Source: Thermoproteota archaeon (GTDB lineage Archaea > Thermoproteota > Nitrososphaeria > Nitrososphaerales > Nitrosopumilaceae). From it: 64,000 nucleotides of DNA. The DNA lies in assembly GCA_003352285.1 (NCBI GenBank), contig QQVN01000002.1:202193-266192 (forward strand). The letters run 5' to 3'. The stretch's first letter is position 1. Each line of letters starts with the position of its first letter. Both the position numbers and the translations under genes were made by a program. Below the pieces are notes generated by a model. That model was given only the letters and a program-made list of their open reading frames with translations, did no database searches and was not told the DNA's origin. This document shows, in pieces, positions 56,048-63,436 of this stretch.

Positions 56048-56584
56048 TTGATTGAGCGAATAATTTCACAAAAAACCCTACGTTTGATAAAAGACGATAT
56101 TACAACTAGGAATGTTGATGTGATTGTAAATCCTGCAAATTCTTTGCTAAAGCATGGTGGAGGTGTTGCAAAAGCAATTGTCACCAAAGGTGGAAAAATA
56201 ATTCAAGAGGAGAGCAACAAGATTGGTTTTGTCCCTGTTGGTACATCTGCAATTACTTCATCTGGAGATCTTCCATGTTTTGCAGTCATTCACTCTGTGG
56301 GCCCAAAGATGGGCGAGGGTAATGAAGATTCTAAATTAAGAATGGCTGTTCATAGTGCACTAAAACTAGCTTCTGAAAAGAATTTTTCAAGCATTTCCAT
56401 TCCTGCCATAAGCTCAGGAATATTTGGTTTTCCAAAAGACAGATGTGCCCACATCATTGTTGAAGAAATTAAAAATTTCATTAAAGGAAATAATGATTCA
56501 CCGTTGAATATTTTTGAAATGTGTGTTTTTGATGATGAAACGTTTGTCTATTTTCAAAAAGAGATAAGCAAGCCATACCCGTAG
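56048..56584 (+). CDS. Macro domain protein (ADP-ribose binding/hydrolase)
   Basis: 178 aa, TTG start. The fold signature is clear: IKDDITTRNVDVIVNPANSLLKHGGGVAKAIVTKGG (NPAN and the GGGVA loop), TSSGDLPCFAVIHSVGP, and SISIPAISSGIFGFPKD. It binds ADP-ribose or related metabolites and may remove ADP-ribose or deacetylate O-acetyl-ADP-ribose. No partner sirtuin or ADP-ribosyltransferase lies in the window. Confidence 0.94.
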   Translation: MIERIISQKTLRLIKDDITTRNVDVIVNPANSLLKHGGGVAKAIVTKGGKIIQEESNKIGFVPVGTSAITSSGDLPCFAVIHSVGPKMGEGNEDSKLRMAVHSALKLASEKNFSSISIPAISSGIFGFPKDRCAHIIVEEIKNFIKGNNDSPLNIFEMCVFDDETFVYFQKEISKPYP

Positions 56585-56660
56585 GGTGAATTCCTCTGTT
56601 TATAATATACAAACAAAAATTGGAAATTTCTATACTATTCACACTTTAAAATAACATAGG

Positions 56661-57341
56661 TTGGGAAGAAAATATCATCTGTATTCAATTGCCATCTTTG
56701 CAAGTGTTATTCTTTTCACACAAATGATTCCATTTGCAAATGCAGCTGGCAGTACTGCTAGAGAACAGGCAGAAGAACAGACACAAAAAATTCAAGAAGA
56801 ATATGATAAAGCAAAGGCAACTTTAGCTTCTGCTAGATCTGCTTGGGATACAGCTAAAGATGCAAAGGATTCAGCAAGAGACACATACAAACAGAATCCA
56901 ACTGATACAAACAAGGCTGCACTTGATGCAGCAGACGCCGCTGAAGACGCAGCATATTCTGCATATCTACAGGCAAAAGATGATTTAAAAAATTTCAAGA
57001 CTTCACTGGGCGATGCAAAAAAAGATCTTCAAAAGGCAATAAAAACTGAAAAAGAAATCAAAAAGAAAGAAAAGAGTGAGGAAAGAAAAAAAGCTGAAGC
57101 AGCAGAAAAAGAAAGAAAAGCACTAATTGATGCAGAATGGCAAAAAGTAAAAACTGCTAGATCTGCTTGGGATACAGCTAAAGATGCAAAGGATTCAGCA
57201 AGAGACACATACAAACAGAATCCAACTGATACAAACAAGGCTGCACTTGATGCAGCAGACGCCGCTGAAGACGCAGCATATTCTGCATATCTACAGGCAA
57301 AAGCTGATTTTCAGGCCTTTAAAAGATTAAATCAGCTCTGA
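56661..57341 (+). CDS. Secreted Ala-rich coiled-coil protein with exact internal duplication
   Basis: 226 aa, TTG start. Signal peptide to about residue 28 (FASVILFTQMIPFANA). The mature part is Ala/Asp/Lys-rich coiled coil. One 50-residue block (ARSAWDTAKDAKDSARDTYK ... AYSAYLQAK) occurs twice, at about residues 57-106 and 165-214, and is identical at DNA level. A Lys/Glu-rich linker (EKEIKKKEKSEERKKAEAAEKE) separates the copies. Likely extracytoplasmic, perhaps an envelope-spanning or adhesive protein. Confidence 0.8.
   Translation: MGRKYHLYSIAIFASVILFTQMIPFANAAGSTAREQAEEQTQKIQEEYDKAKATLASARSAWDTAKDAKDSARDTYKQNPTDTNKAALDAADAAEDAAYSAYLQAKDDLKNFKTSLGDAKKDLQKAIKTEKEIKKKEKSEERKKAEAAEKERKALIDAEWQKVKTARSAWDTAKDAKDSARDTYKQNPTDTNKAALDAADAAEDAAYSAYLQAKADFQAFKRLNQL
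56830..56979 (+). repeat. Exact 150-bp direct repeat, copy 1
   Basis: Identical to 57154-57303 without a single mismatch and in frame (50 codons). The identity includes synonymous positions, so the duplication or a gene-conversion event is recent. Confidence 0.9.
57154..57303 (+). repeat. Exact 150-bp direct repeat, copy 2
   Basis: Second copy of the block at 56830-56979, 324 bp downstream. After it only a single base differs before further similarity (GCTGATTT versus GATGATTT). Confidence 0.9.
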
Positions 57342-57526
57342 AAAGCTTTTTTTGATTTTTGTAAATAACCAAAGATTATCAGTACAACTCCAATAATTAT
57401 CCATCCAGTACTGTATGATGTAAGATCCTCAAGAAAGTGAAGCTGACCTGTCGCTCCTAATGTAATTGCTAAACTTGTAAAACCACCAACAACAAAGGCT
57501 ATTCCCGTCCACAATAACCATTTCAT
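57332..57526 (-). CDS. Two-helix membrane protein (64 aa)
   Basis: MKWLLWTGIAFVVGGFTSLAITLGATG forms TM1, and GWIIIGVVLIIFGYLQKSKKAF forms TM2 with a basic tail, so both termini face the cytoplasm. It overlaps the end of the convergent coiled-coil gene by 10 bp. No family recognised. Confidence 0.72.
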   Translation of the reverse strand: MKWLLWTGIAFVVGGFTSLAITLGATGQLHFLEDLTSYSTGWIIIGVVLIIFGYLQKSKKAFQS

Positions 57527-57569
57527 TTAGGATTCATCCTTGTACAATCTAATATTATTTTGGAAAAAA

Positions 57570-57641
57570 TTAACTTTTTTTTGATTTGTTTAGATTTTCC
57601 TCTTCTTCAAATCCTTGTAATTTGTCTTCTTCATATGGCAT
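57570..57641 (-). CDS. Possible acidic micro-ORF (23 aa)
   Basis: ATG frame MPYEEDKLQGFEEEENLNKS ending KKS, upstream of and in the same direction as the two-helix gene. It is acidic and lacks Cys. Support is weak: only a clean frame and possible co-transcription. Confidence 0.28.
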   Translation of the reverse strand: MPYEEDKLQGFEEEENLNKSKKS

Positions 57642-57803
57642 TTTTCATCCACAAATCATTTTATCCATCTTTTACCAAGAATGTCTGAAATTTTTTACTC
57701 TGGGATCAGTTTTAATCGCCTACCTGATGGGCACACTATCTTAACTCACGGCTTAGTAGAAATTATACGCGGTTTTTAATTAGAAAATACCCTTCATCTT
57801 ATC

Positions 57804-59501
57804 ATGAACAACAGAATACTATTGCTTTTTATGCTCTCATTCAGTGTTATTCTAGTCCAGAATGCATATGCAGATGTATCTTCGGTTGAAACTGATGATG
57901 ATTCCTATCAAGCAGGAAACGATATAATTTTTTCAGGAACAGCAAGTGGAGGGGATCTTATAGTACTTGAAATCTACAGTCCTGTTGATAATAAAATAAT
58001 TGTAAAAACTAATACCGCAAATGATTCTGGCTCCTTTGAGCTTTCTGTCAGAGCTACTGACATTCTTATTCATCCAAATGGCGAGGGAATTTACACTGTT
58101 TACGTCTATGAACTAAACTCACAAGGAAAAGAGAACGCACTTGTCATTAAATTAAACAGAGAAGATCCAAATATCACAGTTCTTGAGGACGCACTAAAAC
58201 TAAATTCTATTAGTAAAAAAACTGTAGATGAAAAAACCCTAGTCTCCTTTACTGCCACACTTGTAAAATCAATAAGTAATGTAACTTTTGAATTAGCAAA
58301 CAATCCGCCAACTGGGGCAACAATTGAATCTACAACAGGAAAATTTTCTTGGACTCCTACAGAATCACAAGGTCCTGGAACATATACATTTGACATTGTG
58401 GCCTCTGATGGATTACAACAGGATAAAACCACTGTAACAATTGAAGTCAGGGAAGTAACTGAGCAGCAAACTCCTCCGCCTCCACCTCCACCAGAACCTG
58501 AACCAGATCCAATTGCAGATTTTCAGCAGTATGTTGATTCAACAAAGAATCCACAATACTATGTGGATAGATACAACAACGAGCCAAGCTACAAAGATTG
58601 GTTTGATCAAAACTTTCCTGGAATTACAATATATCAAGCAGTGGGAATCTCCGAACCAAAATCTACTCCACCTCCACCAGAACCAGAACCAGAACCAAAG
58701 CCTAAATCAGAACCTAAATCAGAACCTTCACCTACCAAAGATAATGGAATAGCAAAATTTGTTGATCCAAAAAAAGATCCACAATACTATGTGGATAGAT
58801 ACAACAACGAGCCAAGCTACAAAGCTTGGTTTGAAACTAATTACCCAGATATGACAATCTATGAAGCTGTAGGATTACCAAATCCTCCACCTGAAAAAGA
58901 ATTAGCAAAATTTGTTGATCCAAAAAAAGATCCACAATACTATGTGGATAGATACAACAACGAGCCAAGCTACAAAGCTTGGTTTGAAACTAATTACCCA
59001 GATATGACAATCTATGAAGCTGTCGGATTACCTGCGCCCCAATCCGGTTTATGTGGTACCGGAACTAAACTAGTAGACGGTGTTTGTAAAGTTACATTAG
59101 AGACAAAGACAACCAAAGGCGGTGGTTGCTTAATTGCAACTGCAGCATATGGAACTGAGATGGCACATCAAGTACAGTTCCTCAGAGAAGTACGAGACAA
59201 TACTCTACTATCAACTGAATCTGGAACATCATTTATGACTGGATTCAATGATATCTACTACTCCTTCTCACCAACAATTGCAGACTGGGAGAGAGAAAAC
59301 CCAGCATTCAGAGAGGCTGTAAAGGCATTCATCACACCAATGGTCTCCACACTATCAATAATGACACTGGCTGACCAGGGCTCTGAAGAGCAAGTACTCT
59401 TCCTTGGAATCTCTGTCATTGCATTGAACCTTGGAATGTATATTGCAGCACCTGCAGTAGTTGCAATCAAGGTAAGAAAGCACTTGAAATTACGAAAATA
59501 A
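57804..59501 (+). CDS. Exported repeat protein with CFI-box C-terminus
   Basis: 565 aa. Signal peptide 1-23; Ig/cadherin-like region to about residue 220 (FELANNPPTGATIESTTGKFSWTPTESQGPGTYTFDIVASDG is a typical putative-Ig repeat); Pro/Glu linkers (PPPPPPPEPEP); three 50-residue repeats with PQYYVDRYNNEPSYK-x-WF; and a C-terminal domain starting GGGCLIATAAYGTEMAHQVQFLREVRDNTLL, the CFI-box, ending in a hydrophobic helix and basic tail (VVAIKVRKHLKLRK). It is probably anchored in the membrane with a surface-exposed repeat region. Confidence 0.88.
   Translation: MNNRILLLFMLSFSVILVQNAYADVSSVETDDDSYQAGNDIIFSGTASGGDLIVLEIYSPVDNKIIVKTNTANDSGSFELSVRATDILIHPNGEGIYTVYVYELNSQGKENALVIKLNREDPNITVLEDALKLNSISKKTVDEKTLVSFTATLVKSISNVTFELANNPPTGATIESTTGKFSWTPTESQGPGTYTFDIVASDGLQQDKTTVTIEVREVTEQQTPPPPPPPEPEPDPIADFQQYVDSTKNPQYYVDRYNNEPSYKDWFDQNFPGITIYQAVGISEPKSTPPPPEPEPEPKPKSEPKSEPSPTKDNGIAKFVDPKKDPQYYVDRYNNEPSYKAWFETNYPDMTIYEAVGLPNPPPEKELAKFVDPKKDPQYYVDRYNNEPSYKAWFETNYPDMTIYEAVGLPAPQSGLCGTGTKLVDGVCKVTLETKTTKGGGCLIATAAYGTEMAHQVQFLREVRDNTLLSTESGTSFMTGFNDIYYSFSPTIADWERENPAFREAVKAFITPMVSTLSIMTLADQGSEEQVLFLGISVIALNLGMYIAAPAVVAIKVRKHLKLRK
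58750..59023 (+). repeat. 121-bp exact direct repeat at 153-bp spacing
   Basis: 58750-58870 and 58903-59023 are identical over 121 bp; the 153-bp offset is 51 codons. A third, diverged unit precedes them at about 58535-58660. This shows recent expansion of the YYVDRYNNEPSYK module. Confidence 0.88.
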
Positions 59502-60185
59502 TTATCTCTTTGGAAGTTTTATAGTAAATGTAGTTGGGTTATTCTTTACTGAAATATCTCCACCATGCTTTTCAACAATAGTCTTTGCCATTTTTGTTCC
59601 TAATCCAGTACCGTTTTCTTTTGTAGATGACAATGAATTAAACAACTTTGCCATAATTTCTGGTGGAATTCCAGGCCCTGAATCTGATATCTCTATGACA
59701 ACTCTATTTTGGGTTTCATAGATTACAACATCAATTACTCCTGAATTGTTCATTGCTTGAATAGAGTTTTCAATCAAATTTGAAAAGAGTACAATAAGCT
59801 TGAATTTGTTACAATAAATCTCAAAATCATTTTGTGGCAGGTTTATTTTCACAGAATTTGGAATCTTTCTAGGCATTGAACTTTTTAGAATTTCTAATAG
59901 TGAAAAACGACTCATCACAAGTCCAGTCTTACTAGATAATGATCTATTGGTCTCAGCTGGTAATCTTTTTACTTGGTCAAAAATATTTTCAAGCTCTTTA
60001 ATTGATAGCTCTATCTTGGTGTGATATCTTGATAACATAGGATCATTTTTTGTAGCCAACATTGCCAGTGCATTAGAATTTTTTATGACGCTAATTGCAT
60101 CTAAGGCTTTTTCAATATTTGAAATTTCAAATATTTGTTGAATTCTCTCTGTCCTACTCTCAGCCAGCATGATAAAAATTGCCAA
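59502..60185 (-). CDS. Histidine-kinase-like ATPase without clear phospho-His
   Basis: 227 aa. N-terminal about 95 residues form a dimerisation-type helical pair but show no canonical H-box. The ATPase domain is complete: N-box LFSNLIENSIQAMNN, G1 DSGPGIPP, G2 NGTGLGTKMAKTIVEKHGG. Its C-terminal half resembles the sensor kinase at 47843. It is soluble. It may act as a phosphatase/ATPase partner, or autophosphorylate elsewhere. An in-frame ATG at 60170 is an alternative start. Confidence 0.82.
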   Translation of the reverse strand: MAIFIMLAESRTERIQQIFEISNIEKALDAISVIKNSNALAMLATKNDPMLSRYHTKIELSIKELENIFDQVKRLPAETNRSLSSKTGLVMSRFSLLEILKSSMPRKIPNSVKINLPQNDFEIYCNKFKLIVLFSNLIENSIQAMNNSGVIDVVIYETQNRVVIEISDSGPGIPPEIMAKLFNSLSSTKENGTGLGTKMAKTIVEKHGGDISVKNNPTTFTIKLPKR

Positions 60186-60318
60186 ATAGTGGTATTAGTT
60201 TAATGTGTGTCCATTTTGAATAAATTAAACATAATTTTTCATAATATTCCAAAATCCATCCTATGTTTGTAGGATTGAACAACAGTTGCTTCATAATCCT
60301 GAAAGATAAAAAACGTAC

Positions 60319-60414
60319 ATGGCAATCGAAAAACATTGTAGAAGATGCGGTAGAACAATTTCACTAGATGATGATACGTGTAAGGAATGTCGAATTGCTG
60401 AATTAAAACAATAG
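60319..60414 (+). CDS. Small zinc-ribbon protein (31 aa)
   Basis: MAIEKHCRRCGRTI, then DDDTCKECRIAELKQ. Two C-x2-C pairs only 9 residues apart are a compact zinc knuckle. It lies in a 562-bp region without larger genes, next to other Cys-containing mini ORFs. Function unknown. Confidence 0.6.
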   Translation: MAIEKHCRRCGRTISLDDDTCKECRIAELKQ

Positions 60415-60450
60415 GAACCAAATAGTTTTGTGCATTTTGAACAAACATTC

Positions 60451-60540
60451 ATGAAAATAGCACACAATGATAAAATTTGTAACGCTTGCTCATGGTGGGA
60501 ACCAAATTATAGCCATATCCCGTTTACCGGTTCCCACTAA
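60451..60540 (+). CDS. Possible Cys-containing micro-ORF (29 aa)
   Basis: ATG frame MKIAHNDKICNACSWWEPNY ending PFTGSH with one C-x2-C pair and a His-rich end that could complete a zinc site. The stop lies 15 bp before the stop of a convergent zinc-ribbon ORF. Confidence 0.35.
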   Translation: MKIAHNDKICNACSWWEPNYSHIPFTGSH

Positions 60541-60555
60541 TTCTTTTAACAAAAA

Positions 60556-60672
60556 TTATTCTTTTTCTCTGATCATTTTAAAACAGTTAATTGCATCCTC
60601 TGGTGAATGATCCTCCTTTGGACGTTTACATATGGGACAATTTGGATCACTACGATCAACCTTTGAACCCAT
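60556..60672 (-). CDS. Small zinc-binding protein (38 aa)
   Basis: Frame MGSKVDRSDPNCPICKRPKE, then DHSPEDAINCFKMIREKE. C-x2-C plus a His and a third Cys suggest a zinc site. It resembles the acidic mini zinc ribbons seen elsewhere in thaumarchaea. Confidence 0.5.
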   Translation of the reverse strand: MGSKVDRSDPNCPICKRPKEDHSPEDAINCFKMIREKE

Positions 60673-60747
60673 GTGATTACTTGCAAAATTCTTAATTTAG
60701 CAATTTCCTTCAAAAATCATCTTATACACGAACAGTGATGAATTTGT

Positions 60748-61758
60748 GTGCATTTATCCTCCAACGCATATTCTCAACTAAGACCTGATCTAAAAATTTG
60801 TAAAATCCTCAATGGAATGTGGCAAGTTTCGGGGAGTCATGGATTCATTGATTTTAATTCTGCCATAGAGGACATGTTATCATATCACGAGTCTGGGTTT
60901 ACTACATGGGATCTTGCGGATATCTATGGACCAGCAGAGGATTTTATTGGAGAATTTTTCCGTAGACTGGATTTAGATTCAAACTCTGTAAAACCTCAAG
61001 CATTTACAAAATTTGTACCCTCACCTGGACAAATGTCAAAACAACTTGTGCAGCAAGCAATTGATGTATCAAGAAGAAGAATGGGCGTAGAATCAATTGA
61101 TTTAATTCAATTTCATTGGTGGGATTACAGCTTTAATGCATATCATGATGCGTTAATTCATTTACAATCTCTTAAGGATGATGGAAAGATACAGAATATT
61201 GGCCTGACAAATTTTGATACAGAACACATGGAGATAATTACTGATTGGGATATAGAACTAGTATCAAATCAAGTTCAGTATTCTATAATTGATCAAAGAC
61301 CATCTATAAAGATGGAAAAATTCTGTTTGGAAAATAACATTGGTTTGTTGACATACGGAACTCTTCTAGGCGGACTATTATCTGAAAAATATCTGGGAGT
61401 AGATGAGCCTTCTCCAGATCAATTAGATACTGCATCACTTCAAAAATACAAACACATGATTGATGCGTGGGGAGAATGGGACCTGTTCCAAGAACTTCTT
61501 CAGACTTGTGATCGTATTGCTAAAAAGCATAATGTTAGCATTGCAAATGTAGCTACACGTTTTGTCTTGGACAAGCCTGCAGTGTCAGGAGTCATAATTG
61601 GAGCAAGACTTGGTGTCACTAACCACATGGAAGATAACTCTAGAGTTTTTGATTTTAGCTTGGATTCTGATGATTATGAAAAAATATCTCTAGTTACTGA
61701 CAAGTCAAGTGACCTATTTTCGTTAATAGGTGATTGTGGTTCTGAGTATCGGCGTTAA
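60748..61758 (+). CDS. Aldo/keto reductase family protein
   Basis: 336 aa, GTG start with TATA-like CTTATACA about 25 bp upstream. The (beta/alpha)8 AKR pattern is visible: FTTWDLADIYGPAEDFIGEF (catalytic Asp and Tyr), IDLIQFHWWDYSF (the catalytic-His strand), KIQNIGLTNFDTEHMEII, and GVIIGARLGVTNHMEDN near the NADPH site. It reduces an unknown carbonyl. Similar proteins occur in plants and bacteria. Confidence 0.92.
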   Translation: MHLSSNAYSQLRPDLKICKILNGMWQVSGSHGFIDFNSAIEDMLSYHESGFTTWDLADIYGPAEDFIGEFFRRLDLDSNSVKPQAFTKFVPSPGQMSKQLVQQAIDVSRRRMGVESIDLIQFHWWDYSFNAYHDALIHLQSLKDDGKIQNIGLTNFDTEHMEIITDWDIELVSNQVQYSIIDQRPSIKMEKFCLENNIGLLTYGTLLGGLLSEKYLGVDEPSPDQLDTASLQKYKHMIDAWGEWDLFQELLQTCDRIAKKHNVSIANVATRFVLDKPAVSGVIIGARLGVTNHMEDNSRVFDFSLDSDDYEKISLVTDKSSDLFSLIGDCGSEYRR

Positions 61759-61776
61759 TGTGATCAAAATTTTAAA

Positions 61777-62193
61777 CTACGAATATTTTACTGCACGTGT
61801 GACGTCTTTGATCCTTTTGCCTTCTATTTTTGCAATTAGTGCTAAGATTGACACCGGCTTGCTAAGAAATTCTACATTTGGCCCAAACTCCTCAAGATCC
61901 TCTAAAAGCAAATTACCATGAGCTGAGACAAAAATTATCTTCTGTTTTGGTTGCTCAGCTAGAATGGCTTTTGCCAATTCTACTCCGTTTTTCTTTGGCA
62001 TGGCATAGTCTACAACCACTACATCAAATGGGGAGCGGTTATCAAAAGACTTCATTAACCCATATCTGTATGCACTGAGGCATTCTTCTCCATCTTTTGT
62101 TACAAATACTCCGTGACCCAAACTTTTGAGACTTTCAGCATATTGATATGCTATGTCTTCATCGTCCTCTGCAATTAGGATCTTTAGTGCCAT
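61777..62193 (-). CDS. Response regulator receiver protein
   Basis: 138 aa: KILIAEDDEDIAYQYAE acidic pocket, phospho-Asp in VVVVDYAMPKKNG, VSAHG Ser/Thr, and the Lys in FLSKPVSILALI. Receiver only, no DNA-binding output. It may pair with the ATPase at 59502. It is convergent with the aldo/keto reductase gene. Confidence 0.93.
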   Translation of the reverse strand: MALKILIAEDDEDIAYQYAESLKSLGHGVFVTKDGEECLSAYRYGLMKSFDNRSPFDVVVVDYAMPKKNGVELAKAILAEQPKQKIIFVSAHGNLLLEDLEEFGPNVEFLSKPVSILALIAKIEGKRIKDVTRAVKYS

Positions 62194-62327
62194 ATCTATA
62201 TCTGATAAATGAATTTAATCTAAGCATGTTTGTTTAAAAAAAACTAATTCCGAACAAATATCAAAATGTGTGTAATTTGATTACATACAAATCATTACCA
62301 GTAAAAAAAATCTAAATTTCTTCACAA

Positions 62328-63362
62328 TTGACCATCATTGAAAGGATTTCTGTTCAGAGTGTTCACACAAAATCACACATGGTGGTAATTTTATGCGTAA
62401 TTGGACTCATACAGTTTTCAGCACAGAGTGTTTTTGCTGATGAATATGAAAAATTCACTAAAATTGAGTCTCAACTTGATAATATTTCCGACATAATTGA
62501 TGAAATAAATCCGAATGAACTTGGACACATTAATGTACAGTTTCATTCAGTTTGTGACGAAATAAAAAAAATAAAATCAACTCTACCATATAACTCAAAT
62601 ACAGATTTTACAAAATATAATGAACTAATATCAAAATTTGAAAATGTTGGTGAAAAATTCGATATTATTTCTACGAAATATCTTGAGAGCTCTATTCCTC
62701 TTGAAAACAAACTATTGATATTGGATACCAAAAAAACAATTTCACAGCTTGAAACAAATCATAATAAATTTCTATTAACAATTAATTCGGAAAAATATTC
62801 AAAGGATCAGGTGGATGCCATAAATTATAAAAAATACATTGACGATAAAATTACTCAAGTAATAGTCGAAAAAACCATTCTTCATGAAAAAATTAACTGG
62901 CCTGAGATTTTTAAAGCAACACTGCAAAAAATCAAAGAAGATCGAGAATTGAATGCATTACCAATAGCAATAGACAGAATAATGCTTCATTACACGGATG
63001 AAGATGTATTAAAACTATTGATGGAATATAGAAACGATATACAAAACTACATACAAAAAAACCCAATTATTATCAATGAGTATAAGCCTTCATCATCTGA
63101 GGAGACAAGTGAGGACCCAGAAAATGAGAATACTGAAGAGACTCCATTTAGGGAACCTGAACTTCCTTCTGCTCTATTAGGGCAAATTGATAATACCATT
63201 TCCTTGATTTCAACTTCCTTAGATGACCAAGAAACTATTCGTCAACAAACAATTGTTAACAGCTTGATGTCAGTATCCTCATCAAAATCTACACCTGGTG
63301 TAAGTTCTGGGGGTCACTCTGATGTGGGAAGAGATCGTGGACCAAACAATTCATTAGATTAA
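62328..63362 (+). CDS. Secreted helical protein, unknown function
   Basis: 344 aa (TTG start; an ATG at 62379 gives a conventional signal peptide MVVILCVIGLIQFSAQSVFA). The mature protein is helix-rich with charged heptads (FTKIESQLDNISDIIDEINP, KNKLLILDTKKTISQLETN-like segments), an acidic Glu/Pro segment (SSSEETSEDPENENTEETPFREPELP) and a Ser/Gly-rich C-terminus ending RGPNNSLD. It is probably extracytoplasmic. No family recognised. Confidence 0.75.
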   Translation: MTIIERISVQSVHTKSHMVVILCVIGLIQFSAQSVFADEYEKFTKIESQLDNISDIIDEINPNELGHINVQFHSVCDEIKKIKSTLPYNSNTDFTKYNELISKFENVGEKFDIISTKYLESSIPLENKLLILDTKKTISQLETNHNKFLLTINSEKYSKDQVDAINYKKYIDDKITQVIVEKTILHEKINWPEIFKATLQKIKEDRELNALPIAIDRIMLHYTDEDVLKLLMEYRNDIQNYIQKNPIIINEYKPSSSEETSEDPENENTEETPFREPELPSALLGQIDNTISLISTSLDDQETIRQQTIVNSLMSVSSSKSTPGVSSGGHSDVGRDRGPNNSLD

Positions 63363-63436
63363 TTCATTTTATGTTTTGAAGCTAAACTCAGACGATTTAT
63401 CTTATTTAATAGGGAGCTAATTGATAATCAAAGAAA

